Assembly (NCBI GenBank): GCA_009731375.1
Contig: BJOX01000120.1
Location: forward strand, 422,938 to 482,056
Direction of reading: 5' to 3'
From: Paulinella micropora
Taxonomy: Eukaryota; Cercozoa; Imbricatea; Euglyphida
Length of the DNA: 59,119 nt
Shown here piece by piece: positions 1 through 12,295 of the stretch. Position 1 is the first letter of the stretch. Each line of letters begins with the position of its first letter. The notes beneath the pieces are model-generated. The model did not search any database and was not told the DNA's origin. It saw only the letters and a program-made list of their open reading frames with translations. The translations under genes and the position numbers were made by a program.

Positions 1-378
1 CACAAAGTCATTCTATATGGCTGACAATAAGTGAAATGTCAGGAAATAATGATAATTTAGTAATTATATCGATTGTTTGCCCTTTTACGCTGATTTTGTA
101 GCAGAGGACGCACAACTATGCTCTGACTTGGGTGTAGTTGTGTAGTACACTGCTGAGTCAGTGCAAGTCTGCGCCCGTGGCTCCAAGTCCGTAAACATTC
201 TTAGAATGAGATCAGACTGCAATAGTAAATAGTTGCAAACATTAAAAACATGTTTTCCTGCATCGCCCTTGAATTTGCTATCAAAACCCGCTGATTTGAC
301 ATGTACGAAAACTCGAAAAATACGTATGTCAGACAGGTCCGGACCGCCCTCCGGAGTACTGTTGAAGTGAAGTCAAAG
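1..378. other. Unassigned left edge
   Basis: No gene or clear repeat is visible. It is AT-rich unique sequence downstream of the minus-strand ORF that ends at 379, so part of it may be that gene's 3' UTR. Confidence 0.4.
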
Positions 379-1470
379 TCAGTCTAAATTAATAAAAACA
401 TGTTTTAATATCGTTTTAATAAGTTTTGCTAGCATCGGCATCGTTTCTACACGTATCCTGAGAGTTTTGAAAAAACCAGCCAAAACCTTAGAAAATTTGG
501 GAAAAAATGGGATCCCAAAGTTACGCGATTCCTTTGTTATAAGGCCCCTAGCGCAGTCTACGGCTACTGCGTGCTCGTATCCAGCGACTACATAGACGCC
601 CGACTTCTTGAGAACAAGCTCGCGGTGGCTGCACCTGATTTTCTTGAGGGTGAGGCGGACACGGGCCTGGTGGTCAGTGTAGCCAGCAAGGCCCATGAGC
701 TCGTCAAAGGTCATAAGGCCGTGGTAGGTTCTGTGGCACATGTCCACGTACTTGCGCTGCAGGCGGGGCAGAGCACACAGCCACGCGTCGGTCATGCAGC
801 CGGCATTGCCCAAGTTGCGAAGGGGACAGACCACGTCGGTGTCCCCGGGCGGAAAGGAGCGACTGGAGGGCGCACAGCCCTGCTGGTGGAAGACAGGCGG
901 CTCGTACGTGTCGACGGTGCCGGCTGCTTTGGCCTCCTCGTAGGCCTTTTGTCCCGCTGCCACCACCCTGTCCACGAAATCTGTCCATGCTCTTTTCGTG
1001 TAGCCCTTGCCGTGCCCTTCTTCGTTGCGCACCTCGTCTACCGTGAAACACCTCTGGACTGCTTTGCCCTTGGGACCAGCCTCATCAAACGCCATCAGTA
1101 GGGGAATGCTCTCGTCACTAGAATAGGAAGGGGCAAAGCTCATCCAGAGCCAATTAGACATAGCCACGGGGGCAGGCTTTCCGGTGTTCAATACACCCAG
1201 ACCGCCTTCCACCCGCTGCTCTGCCTGTCCAGGCGTGTCCACAGGGGCGGGCTTTCCGGTGTTCAATACACCCAGACCGCCCGCCACCTGCTGCTCTGCC
1301 TGTCTGGCTCTCTCGAGTTTGCGCCGCTTCTTTCTCTTCTCGCGACTTGCCTTGTTCCTACGCTTGCGTTTGGTCAGAGGTCGTACCTCCGTCAAAGCAA
1401 GCACACCGGCGTCCTTTGCAGCCGAGGCTGGAGAGGTGGCTGGCAGGTTCGGGACCGCCAGGACCGTCAT
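379..1470 (-). CDS. Unknown protein with possible papain-fold cysteine protease-like domain
   Basis: Open minus-strand frame of about 363 codons, counted from the ATG at 1470. The frame also runs open upstream through a minisatellite, which I exclude because it is repetitive. The N-terminal third has a basic stretch (KRKRRNKASREKRKKRRK), a likely nuclear localisation signal. It is followed by two tandem copies of a ~25-residue unit containing GGLGVLNTGKPAPV. The C-terminal half has 'LRNLGNAGCMTDAWLCAL', which resembles the USP Cys box with one extra residue, and about 70 residues later 'YEHAVAVDC', which resembles a papain-fold His segment. That spacing is far too short for a true USP. A small Cys/His hydrolase is possible, but no family was recognised. 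An AG lies just upstream of the ATG, so an upstream exon is also possible. Confidence 0.5.
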   Translation of the reverse strand: MTVLAVPNLPATSPASAAKDAGVLALTEVRPLTKRKRRNKASREKRKKRRKLERARQAEQQVAGGLGVLNTGKPAPVDTPGQAEQRVEGGLGVLNTGKPAPVAMSNWLWMSFAPSYSSDESIPLLMAFDEAGPKGKAVQRCFTVDEVRNEEGHGKGYTKRAWTDFVDRVVAAGQKAYEEAKAAGTVDTYEPPVFHQQGCAPSSRSFPPGDTDVVCPLRNLGNAGCMTDAWLCALPRLQRKYVDMCHRTYHGLMTFDELMGLAGYTDHQARVRLTLKKIRCSHRELVLKKSGVYVVAGYEHAVAVDCARGLITKESRNFGIPFFPKFSKVLAGFFKTLRIRVETMPMLAKLIKTILKHVFINLD

Positions 1471-1499
1471 GGGGACTGCACACACAAGCACATCAGGGT

Positions 1500-1803
1500 A
1501 GGGTACACGGGGTATGGTACACAGGGTAGGGTACAAGGGAGCACGAGAGTACAGTACACGGGAGCACACGGGAGTACAAGGGAGCACGAGAGTACAAGGG
1601 AGTACACGGGAGCACACGGGAGTACAAGGGAGCACGAGAGTACAAGGGAGTACACGGGAGTACAAGGTAGCACGAGAGTACAAGGGAGTACACGGGAACA
1701 CACGGGAGTACAAGGGAGCACGAGAGTACAAGGGAGTACAAGGGAGCACGAGAGTACAAGGGAGTACACGGGAGCACACGGGAGTACAAGGGAGCACGAG
1801 ACA
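1500..1803. repeat. GGGAGTACA/GGGAGCAC minisatellite
   Basis: Degenerate tandem array of 10-16 bp units built from 'acaagggagcacgagagt' and 'acacgggagtac'. It is open in several frames on both strands, which explains long spurious ORFs here. It lies immediately upstream of the 379-1470 gene. Confidence 0.9.
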
Positions 1804-2274
1804 CCCCCCCCCCCAACCTAGACCAACCGACACTCACAACTTTTTCAAACCTAGAGATAATCTCATTCCGTCTTCACTATCAGATTCAGGCACTCGTTCT
1901 AACCCCCGAAGCAACACACCCACACACCCCCAACCCTCAGACACGCATAGTACACACGACCACCCACGGGAACATACCTCGAGTACAAGGGACCGAATTA
2001 TGAAAAATTGGTCTGTGGTAAAAAAACCACACACTGGTTGCGGTGGACACGTGTCGCCATTGTGTGTGCGGACCGGCCGGGTCACAATTGCTACTTATAC
2101 AGGCACGAATGCCACTTTTCCCAGACTGGGCCGGCCGGGTGACTAATGCCAATAATGCCAATCCGCAAGGGACAAAATGGCAATGGATTATCCCGTTTTG
2201 GGTAAATTGGCAGCCTGTTCTTTCAGGCCTATCGACATTTCAGGATAGATTGATGTACGTATATACATATATAT

Positions 2275-2284
2275 NNNNNNNNNN
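2275..2284. other. Assembly gap (10 N)
   Basis: Ten N in a TA-rich microsatellite. Confidence 1.
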
Positions 2285-2410
2285 TATATGTATGTATATA
2301 CATCATCACCACCACTGTTGTCGTAGGTTAAGGGGGAGACTGTTTATATATTCTATATATATATATACATATATATATGTATATATATATATGATCATTT
2401 ATGTATCCAC

Positions 2411-2779
2411 GACTTGTCCAACCGCAAAGTATGAAACAAGCTTTAAAAATATGAAAAACCAACATTTGACACATAGAAAACATACATAGAAAACAAAAAA
2501 AGTGTCAAATGTTTAACATAAATTCATCAAACTAAGCACATTAAGAGAGATTACGACGAAAAGACACATAAACCATATTTTTATTTCATAAAAATATATA
2601 TAAACTGCGTGTATATGGTTTATGTGTCTTTTCGTCGTAATCTCTCTTAATGTGCTTAGTTTGATAAATTTATGTTAAACATTTGACACTTTTTTGTTTT
2701 CTATGTATGTTTTCTATGTGTCAAATGTTGGTTTTTCATATTTTTAAGGCTTGTTTCATACTTTGCGGTTGGACAAGTC
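2411..2779. repeat. Long near-perfect inverted repeat (foldback/MITE-like)
   Basis: The left arm 2411-2578 and right arm 2613-2779 are reverse complements over ~167 bp with only a few differences (one indel in an A run, ctt/cct, attc/attt). The spacer is an AT-rich 34 bp. Each arm also holds a smaller inverted pair ATTTGACAC...GTGTCAAAT about 40 bp apart. The right arm stops at an assembly gap (2780-2825), so the outer boundary and any target duplication are hidden. It could be a foldback or MITE element, a hairpin-RNA locus, or an assembly fold-over. Confidence 0.9.
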
Positions 2780-2825
2780 NNNNNNNNNNNNNNNNNNNNN
2801 NNNNNNNNNNNNNNNNNNNNNNNNN
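2780..2825. other. Assembly gap (46 N)
   Basis: Followed by a G homopolymer (2826-2848). Confidence 1.
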
Positions 2826-3392
2826 GGGTGGGGGGGGGGGGGGGGGGGTAGGGGGGATACACATGAAACATACAAAAGAATAATATTTTCTCGCGGAAGT
2901 AAGGACATAGTTTGAATGAAAAACCAGTCCAGACAAAAAAGTGAAATTCTGTAAAATTCCTTTTGGTTCTTTGGTCCCCACACGACCAAAAGACCAATCA
3001 TCATATTCGCGGGGATTTCCTTTTTTCCAAAATTGGTGGCACCGGCTCAGCCATAACGATGTTATTTTAGAATTGAAGGGTTTTAAATACTCAACATTAG
3101 GATCTGTTTGTTTCTCTTTTTCTATCTGTTTGAGATATTCCCCTTTGTATTTATTCAATACTACTTTATTAAATTCTCTGTATTTCTTTTGTTGCTCTTG
3201 GATCTTATCCTTATTTTTCTTGTAATATTCCCGTCGTTGTTTATTTATCTTATCCTTGTTTGCTTCTCTATATTTCCTTTGATGCTCTCTAATTTTGTCC
3301 TTATTGTTTTCCACATACTTTGCCCTATATCGTTGCCTCTTTGGATCAGGGAGGTTAAACACCGCCTTTATCTCTTCTATGGTAGAACTCAT
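2826..3392 (-). CDS. Lysine-rich NKDKI-repeat coiled-coil protein, 3' end lost in gap
   Basis: Starts at the ATG at 3392 (MSSTIEEIKAVF) and stays open into a poly-C/gap region, so the true C-terminus is unknown. Residues ~25-90 carry four degenerate ~15-residue repeats of the form NKDKIxExQxKYREAN, strongly charged and probably helical. After the repeats comes a less biased region (SLWLSRCHQFWKKGNPREYD). Repeats of this kind occur in proteins of protists and large DNA viruses, often next to nuclease modules, but no nuclease motif is visible here. The proline tail next to the gap probably comes from the G/C homopolymer and is not trustworthy. Confidence 0.5.
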
Positions 3393-3429
3393 TATATATA
3401 CGATGTATAGTAATACTTAATATATAATT

Positions 3430-5107
3430 CAACGAGTGAGTATAAGAGCAGGCGGGTGTGAACGTAAGAGCAAACGAAAAGATGAATACAAGAAATAATG
3501 ATGTGGTGTCACGTTATCGACAAACATCAAATGATAGACAAAACGAAGACAAAAGATGTAAGTATGTAACAACAATCGGACTACACAAATGAATACAAAG
3601 TATTTCAACGTCATAAGTACACACATAAATGTCGCATGAGACATCACCACCCTACATAACTCGTACACAGTATATCAAACGTAGCACAGAGGAGAAATGT
3701 AGTGGGTGACAAAAACGGATGGACGATACAGACTGAATAAACATGGACATAAGTATCCAAACTACTAACGTCCCAAACTTCATATAGTCGTCAAGTTATC
3801 TGCAAACACCTCACTCACCTACTCTGCTACTCATGTATATATAAACAGACAAGCAAGTTAGAAATCATGCAAGTAAACAAACGAGCAGAAACAAACCATC
3901 AAGTAAGCACACTAACTAGTGAGGTTGCGAACAGGCAAGTAAGTAATCGTGCAGGTAGTCAACCAGCAGAAACAAGCCATCAAGTAAGTACATGACTTAG
4001 ACAAGTAAGTAGACAATCATGCAAGATACTATACTAACTACAACAGTAAAGCAGCACTGTTAGTTGTCCTTATTCACGCAAGCACAACAATGATTCAGTG
4101 AGTGTAGACAAGACAACAATCAACCAAAACAAAGAACTACAATTGTAACTTATCATTGGCTAACCTTAAGCACACATGTCCCGCACCAGGTGCAGCCTTC
4201 CGCACATCACCTAGTGGTTCTATGTGCAGCCTTCCGCACGTCACCTACCACTAGGTACAGCCTTCCGCACGTAACCTAGTGGTTCGCTAGTGGCAGCCTT
4301 CCGCACATACACCAGCTAGTTGCCAGTTAGCGCGGACGAACCGCAATGGCCCTATCGGGTGAGAGACTGGTGAGTGTCTTCACCGTACACGGGGGGTTGA
4401 TAGCGCGGACGAACCGCAACTTGAATAGCCCTATCGGGTGAGAGACTGGTGAGGGTCTTCACCGTACACGGGAGAAACCTCAGCAATATGCAGAGCTGTT
4501 TTTGGTTTCGTAGAAGTAGACTCTACAGTCTTTCAAACTGCGGGAACCGTCCTCTAGCTTAGCTAACCAAGGCCGCTTCATAACCTGTTAGAACCGTGGC
4601 ACTGTATACCTAAATACTGTTCCTGCACAGAGGTAGCAAGCCGTCCACGGACCGGTTCAAGCTCAGTCACAATCGCATCGTACCACAAGCTTTATTGAAA
4701 AGGCACAGACAGAACAACACGGCCCGGCGCATCCGGAAGGGATGGCTCTACCGACACGCATCCTACAGACCGGCCGGGTCATACTGAATCGGTCCGTTAC
4801 CGTATGAACACAACCTATTGGTCTAACAAAAGGTCGGCGCGGCATATTTATTAATATCTACTAATATCTGCGCCTTCACGTTAGGTCACCTCAGGAAAAC
4901 TGCCCCGCAGTGGCCCAGGTCAGAAATAATTATTATCAGTGATCTGACCGGGGCACTTGAATGTCGCTAGTATTGTAATAAAAGGTCACAAGTTTGCCAG
5001 CCTCCGAACGTTACGGAAAACAGCACTGTTTTAATAAAATATTAATACTAGCCACTAGTAAAGTTGCCAGGAATCTGGATTATATAATATTTAATATTAA
5101 TATTAAT
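3430..5107. other. Non-coding stretch with short direct repeats
   Basis: No gene found. At 3840-4030 there are many 'caagtaagtag' variants. At 4190-4310 there are four copies of 'gcagccttccgcac' separated by 'cacctagtggttc'. At 4330-4472 there are two ~70 bp units beginning 'gcgcggacgaaccgcaa' and ending 'caccgtacacggg'. The remainder up to 5107 is AT-rich and is probably the 5' flank of the next gene. Confidence 0.6.
4190..4472. repeat. Two adjacent short direct-repeat families
   Basis: 'gcagccttccgcac' or a close variant occurs near 4192, 4226, 4258 and 4293. Just downstream, a ~70 bp unit occurs at 4330-4396 and 4403-4472. The repeats are GC-richer than their surroundings and do not read as protein. 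Confidence 0.75.
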
Positions 5108-5255
5108 ATGACTACCAGGAAAAAGTCTCTTGTTACTACCTCCAACTCCACCTCAACTAGCACCACCACCGCCTCCACCATAACCACCATCACCACCTGC
5201 CCCACCACCACCACTACCACCACCATTACTACTACCACTACTACTACCACTACTA

Positions 5256-5287
<32 letters not shown>

Positions 5288-7058
5288 TTTGCTGCTGCTG
5301 CTGCTATCACTACTACACCTTGCATTTCCTTCTTGTATGATGGAAATATTGCTTCTTGTAACACGTTGGAATCTTTATCTATTACTGTTTACAGTACTAC
5401 TGTATATGCACAAGAGATAAAATTTCGTTTCTTAAATTTGTTATCAAATCTACCTACAGAAGAAAGGAAAATCTGTGGTGGTTTGATGTATCATTTTAAG
5501 GAGCAAGCGTTACCACAAGAAGCATGGGTGGAATCTACCGCATCTGATGTGAAATGGTGGAGTGTAATCTATTCTACGTATGTAACAAAACATGTCTTGG
5601 ACGAAGTTGTTCATGCTTTGTTACCTTGCCTTTTCCCAACCATTCGTTTGCACTCACCTGCCATCCTTCCTGGAACAACACAAACAACGACTCATGTTTT
5701 TCTGCCTACCGATGCTTCTTCTTCATCCAATATTACCAACACTTACAGTGCTGACGGAATGATCAAAAAAGTTCCCGGCAGTGATGGTGATCACACATAC
5801 ATGTGGTTTTACGGGGCTCCTTCCCATGGAGTTACCCACGACTTCCTCTACATCGGCTTTATCACATTTCAAGAAAGGTTTTTTTTCCTCAAGAGTAAAG
5901 TTAGAGTATGTATGTATGTATGTATGTATGTATGTACGTATGTATGTATGTATGTATGCATGTATGTATGTATGTGTATGTATGTACGTACGTACGTACG
6001 TGGGTATGTATGTACGTGGGTATGTATGTGACAACGACGACAACCACGATAACAGTCAAGCCAAAACCGATGTAAGTAAATGTATGTATGTATGTATGTA
6101 TGTATGTATGTACGTATGTATGTATGTATGTATGTATGTATGTATGTATGTATGAATGAATGTATGTACATATGTACGTATGTATGTATGTATGTATGTA
6201 TGTATGTATGTATGTATGTGAACATCTAATTTATTTTGTCAGGATGAACTGAAGCACGTGTTCAAGGAGATTACGGACGGACTGGATGTTCTATTCGAAA
6301 AGCTAAGGCTAGTTCCATACAAGACAAGAGAGAGATGGAAACCTGCACTCTACCTTAAAATGCAGGATGGGTTGTTCAAACCTGAGACCAACAGGCGTAC
6401 CTTGTTGATGAAGCGTCCGAATCCCCATGCAGCTGGCCCACCAAAAAGCGCCAAGACAGACCTTCCTGAGAGGAGGTTTGGCACGCCTCCTAAAAGCAGG
6501 GAAGCAGAACGAAATTCGCGTGCTACAATGCCTTCACGAGTGGTTCAGCGCGTTCTGGACGCTGATACACAGCGTCGCTCACATTCGTCGTCGTCTTCTT
6601 GTTTGCCAAGTTCCCCTAATCTTCCTGACCCTAGGCCTTCTTTAGATCTCTCCCAATCTGTCTCCCATGTACAGCCTGCAGGTTTCCCGCCACCATTTCT
6701 GGAACCTAAACATCTCCCTGGTCATTCTCTCTTCCCAGCAGTCTCCCATGTACAACCTGCAAGTTTTCCGCCCCAGCTTTTTGTGCCTCTTCATCTGCCT
6801 AACCCTTCTCTCTTCCCATTAGCCTCCCGTGTACAACCTACAGGTTTCCCGCCCCAGCGTCCGGGACCTAATCATCTTCCTGAGAGTTTTCCTTCCTTCT
6901 TTCAAAGGCAATCCACTGATATGAACTCTGTCCAACATATTACCTTTCCTGCAGATCATTTTTCAGCCGAACTTCCTCGTCGCAACCAGCGCAAATCAAA
7001 TCAGAGCCTTTTCTCTACACTTCCTGAAGCTGCAACAAACAATCAACCAGATATATGA
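5108..7058 (+). CDS. Unknown two-exon protein with Thr/Ala-rich N-terminus
   Basis: Exon 1 is 5108-5905 (266 codons) and exon 2 is 6243-7058, joined in phase 0 with a GTATGT donor and a TTTTGTCAG acceptor; total about 537 aa. The start chosen is MTTRKKSL, because the upstream in-frame ATG lies in AT-rich, non-coding-looking sequence. Residues ~15-75 are poly-Thr then poly-Ala from (ACC/ACT)n and (GCT)n. Residues ~90-260 are non-repetitive and globular-looking (EIKFRFLNLLSNLPTEERK; SVIYSTYVTKHVLDEVVHAL). Exon 2 begins DELKHVFKEITDGLDVLF and ends in a Ser/Pro-rich tail with three ~33-residue repeats of the type (S)xVQPxxFPPQ. No family was recognised. The intron is mostly (GTAT)n. A 16-nt candidate micro-exon near 6045 would create a stop, so I did not include it. 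Confidence 0.65.
5906..6242 (+). repeat. (GTAT)n microsatellite intron
   Basis: Intron of the 5108-7058 gene: two (GTAT)n arrays around a short unique stretch (6030-6080). It shows the same intron composition as the TALE and MAD2 genes. Confidence 0.85.
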
Positions 7059-7199
7059 AGAAGCAGTATTCATTATAGTATTCATTAAAATATGTTTTAA
7101 GCAATCTTACTCTTTACTTTTTTACTTATTTCAATACAGGTTGTAATCAAGTAAGGACATGCGAAATTGAAAAAAAAAAAATGATGGGAACAGCATACC

Positions 7200-7258
7200 T
7201 CGATACATACATACAACACACATATATACATATATATATACATACATACAAACATACA

Positions 7259-7289
<31 letters not shown>

Positions 7290-7390
7290 GTACACACACA
7301 TACATACATACATGTATACATACATATATACATACATACATATACATACACATGTACACATGTACACACATACACACATACATACATACA

Positions 7391-7421
<31 letters not shown>

Positions 7422-7681
7422 GTACGCACACACACACACACACACGTACATACATACATACATACATAACTACATACATACACACACATACATACATACA
7501 TACATACATACATACATGCATGCATGAATACACATACATACATACATACATACATACATACATAAATGCATGAATACCATACATACATACATGCATACAA
7601 ACATATGCATACATTCATACATACATACATACATACATACATACATACATACATACATACTTATGTACATACATACATACA

Positions 7682-7712
<31 letters not shown>

Positions 7713-8751
7713 GTACATACACACATACATACATACATACATACATACATACACACATACATACATACATACATGTCTGCATACATACATACATACATAC
7801 ATACACACATACATACATACATACATGTCTGCATACATACATACATACATACATACATACATAAATGCATGCATGCATTCATACATATATGCATGCATAC
7901 ATGCATACATACATGCGTACATACATACATGCATACATACATACATACATACATACATACTGCATACATACATACATACATACATACATACATACATAAA
8001 TGCATGCATGCATTCATACATATATGCATGCATACATGCATACATACATGCGTACATACATACATGCATGCATACATACATACATACATACATACACACA
8101 TACATACATACGTACATACGTACGTACGTACGTACGTACGTAGGTACGTACGTACGTACGTACATATACATACATACATACATACATACGTACATACATG
8201 CATACATACATACATACATACATACATATGTACATGCACACATACATGCATGCATAGATAGATGCATAAATACATACATGCATACATACATACGTGCATA
8301 CATACATACATACATACATACATGCATACATACATACGTACATACATACATACATACATACGTACGTACATACATACATACATACATACATACATACATA
8401 CATACGTACATACATACGTACATACATACATACATACATACATACATAAATACATACATACATACGTACGTACGTACGTATGTACGTACGTACGTACATG
8501 CATACATACAAACAAACATACATACATACATACATACATACATACATACATAATACATACATGCATGCATGCATGCATGTGTGCATACATACATACATAC
8601 ATACATGCATACATACATACATACATACACATACATACAGTACACATACATGCATACATACATACGTGCATACATACATACATACATACATGCATACATA
8701 CGTACATACATACATACATACATACGTACATACATACATACATACATAGTA

Positions 8752-8812
<61 letters not shown>

Positions 8813-9180
8813 GTACATGCATACATACATACATACATACATGCATACATACATACAGACAGACATACATAAATACATACATACATACATACACACATGC
8901 ATGACACATACACATACACATTCACATATACATTCACATAACACATACATACATACATACATACATACATACCTACATACATACATACATACATAAATAC
9001 ATATACCCATAAAATGCATGTATACATACATTCATACATGCATACCAGTTGTTGAAAGGCCCCGCAGTTGTGAGCGGTGTTGAAGGGGCGCCGGGATTGG
9101 GGCCTAAAAACATACATACATACATGCATACATACATACATACGTACATACATACATATATACATACATACATACACTAG
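7200..9180. repeat. ~2 kb (CATA)n microsatellite
   Basis: Nearly continuous CATA units with CGTA, CATG and CACA variants and short higher-order duplications; for example a block at 7861-7960 recurs at 7998-8100. Because CATA/TATG is open in most frames, very long ORFs on both strands here are artefacts. Confidence 0.97.
9046..9103 (-). other. Exon-like island inside the CATA array
   Basis: A 58-nt GC-rich unique island interrupts the CATA array. On the minus strand it is bounded by TTTTTAG before and GTATGC after, so it looks like an internal exon. One frame reads PNPGAPSTPLTTAGPFNN. No partner exons were found, so it may be an orphan or part of a gene with very long microsatellite introns. 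Confidence 0.4.
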
Positions 9181-9239
9181 ATACATACTACTTCTATTGC
9201 AACTATAGTTACTATAGCTACTACTACTAGTACTACTAG

Positions 9240-9326
<87 letters not shown>

Positions 9327-9340
9327 CTACTACCACCACC

Positions 9341-9408
<68 letters not shown>
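9181..9408. repeat. (ACT)n trinucleotide array
   Basis: Long ACT/ACC array running into an assembly gap. Confidence 0.97.
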
Positions 9409-9969
9409 NNNNNNNNNNNNNNNNNNNNNNNNNNNNNNNNNNNNNNNNNNNNNNNNNNNNNNNNNNNNNNNNNNNNNNNNNNNNNNNNNNNNNNNNNNNN
9501 NNNNNNNNNNNNNNNNNNNNNNNNNNNNNNNNNNNNNNNNNNNNNNNNNNNNNNNNNNNNNNNNNNNNNNNNNNNNNNNNNNNNNNNNNNNNNNNNNNNN
9601 NNNNNNNNNNNNNNNNNNNNNNNNNNNNNNNNNNNNNNNNNNNNNNNNNNNNNNNNNNNNNNNNNNNNNNNNNNNNNNNNNNNNNNNNNNNNNNNNNNNN
9701 NNNNNNNNNNNNNNNNNNNNNNNNNNNNNNNNNNNNNNNNNNNNNNNNNNNNNNNNNNNNNNNNNNNNNNNNNNNNNNNNNNNNNNNNNNNNNNNNNNNN
9801 NNNNNNNNNNNNNNNNNNNNNNNNNNNNNNNNNNNNNNNNNNNNNNNNNNNNNNNNNNNNNNNNNNNNNNNNNNNNNNNNNNNNNNNNNNNNNNNNNNNN
9901 NNNNNNNNNNNNNNNNNNNNNNNNNNNNNNNNNNNNNNNNNNNNNNNNNNNNNNNNNNNNNNNNNNNNN
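9409..9969. other. Assembly gap (561 N)
   Basis: Followed by about 49 G (9970-10018), itself probably a sequencing or assembly artefact. Confidence 1.
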
Positions 9970-10019
<50 letters not shown>

Positions 10020-10025
10020 GAGAAG

Positions 10026-10120
10026 GGGAATAGTCACTCACTCACTCACTCGCTCGCTCGCTCACCCACTCACTCACTCACTCACTCACTCACTCACTCC
10101 ACTCCACTCACTCACTCCAC

Positions 10121-10151
<31 letters not shown>

Positions 10152-10610
10152 GTCTGTCTGTCTGGCTGCCTGCCTGCCAAGTCTTTCTGTCTCTCTGTCT
10201 TGTCTTTCTTTCTTTCTGTCTGTCTGTCTGTCTTTCTTTCTGTGCGTGTGTGTGTGTGTGTGTATGTGTGTGTGTCTGTGTCTGTGTGTCTGTATCTGTG
10301 TCTAGATCTGTGTGCCTGTGTCTGTGTGTCTGTGTGTGTGTGTGTGTCTGTGTGTCTTGTCTGTCTGTCTGTCTGTACATGAGACTTACATGTGTGTATG
10401 TCTGCCTGTGTGTCTGTTCTCTGTCTGTGTACATGCGAGTGAGTGAGTGTGTGTGTGTGTGTGTTGTGTCTGTGTGTGTGTGTTGTGTCTGTGTGTGTGT
10501 GTGTGTAGTGTCAGTGAGTGAGTGAGTGAGTGAGTGAGAGAGTGAGAGAGTGAGGGAGTGAGTGAGTGATTGAGTGTCATGAGTGTCAGACAGACAGAGT
10601 GATATCACAG
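10026..10610. repeat. Compound (CACT)n/(TCTG)n/(GT)n/(GTGA)n microsatellites
   Basis: Successive simple repeats with no coding signal. The region 10611-10953 after them is unique AT-rich sequence and probably holds the TALE gene's 5' flank. Confidence 0.95.
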
Positions 10611-10953
10611 TTTTATTTATATTTTTTTTTTTAATTTTTTTTTTCTGTGGTGGAAAGAAAATAGAATAGTGTTTGGTGGAGCTAATAAACTACAAAGCCG
10701 AAATTTTGAGGCAGAAAAACCACCAAACTTTGATTAGAGATACTTTTGGAGGCAAAAATGACAGCACAGTATTTTATTGGCGAGCCGATAAAGCGGTATT
10801 TATGGGTCGAGCCGGGCCGAGCGAGTCCGGGCGTTCGCTGACACGTTTGACATGAGGATTTGACAGCTGTGATGTCGAAAACAAGAATGTACAAAAACAG
10901 AATTGCAGAAATAAGGCAACTAGAAACAGGCTGCACAAGGGCAAAAGATGAAC

Positions 10954-11223
10954 ATGAGTACTAACATGGTACCGCCCTCGAATCTTCCTGCCGCACAGGA
11001 AACCTCAAACGACTTAGTAATTGTAGATAAAGGAGATAAAAGTTACAGTAAAAAATTCGCACTTACTTACACTTACTCGATTTTCAAATAGAGAATTTTT
11101 TTTACCCAACGATCCCGCTGAACGTCGCTGTCGTAGCGAGTGTTTTAGAACTTTCCGAGCGATCCATTTATTCAGTCTTTCGTTTATTCATTCAAGATTT
11201 CGATTCATATTTCATCTGTTGAC

Positions 11224-11305
<82 letters not shown>

Positions 11306-11552
11306 GTTGATTGATTCATTGATTCATTGATTCATTGATTCATTGATTCATTGATTCATTGATTCATTGATTCATTGATTCATTGATTCATTGATTCATT
11401 GATTCATTGATTCATTGATTCATTGATTGCTTCATTCTCATTCATTCATTCATTCATTCATTCACTCACTCACTCATTCTTCAATCTGTTCTTCTGCAGA
11501 CAAGCCAAGAGAATGGGCCTCAGGAGTTTGTGCCAACTGCGTTTCTCAATTG

Positions 11553-11588
<36 letters not shown>

Positions 11589-11628
11589 CACACATACACA
11601 CACACACTCTCTCTCTCTCTCACACACG

Positions 11629-11659
<31 letters not shown>

Positions 11660-11713
11660 TCTCTCTCTCACACACACACACACACGCACACACACACTCA
11701 CACACTCACACAA

Positions 11714-11761
<48 letters not shown>

Positions 11762-11814
11762 ACTCACACACACAAACACACACACACTCTCTCTCTCTAT
11801 ATATATATATATAT

Positions 11815-11900
<86 letters not shown>

Positions 11901-11901
11901 G

Positions 11902-11933
<32 letters not shown>

Positions 11934-12131
11934 CTTCCTACCTTCCTTCCTTCGCGCAATCAACACACAGACCATGATTTCTCTGCTGTGTGATATTGTA
12001 TCAGGTGATGATGACGCATTTCCCCCGCTGCCTACCATCGACGACGAAGCTGACTTTGAGCGCTTCGACCAAGTGCCCGAGGGACTTCGACGTCCCACCC
12101 CCGCAGCACTACTAGGTATCTATTTATCTAT

Positions 12132-12179
<48 letters not shown>

Positions 12180-12185
12180 ATGTCC

Positions 12186-12239
<54 letters not shown>

Positions 12240-12245
12240 ATGTCC

Positions 12246-12295
<50 letters not shown>

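Noticed and set aside
4190-4472. CRISPR-like spaced repeats
   Set aside because: Only four short imperfect repeats with irregular spacing in a eukaryotic genome; no cas genes.
6045-6060. 16-nt micro-exon in the 5108-7058 gene (acag / gtaagt borders)
   Set aside because: Including it puts exon 3 in a frame with an immediate stop, whereas direct splicing 5905 to 6243 is in phase.
7097-10041. Several very long ORFs on both strands, up to 675 codons
   Set aside because: They are translations of CATA/TATG and ACT repeats and of a gap; tetranucleotide repeats without stops are open in all frames.
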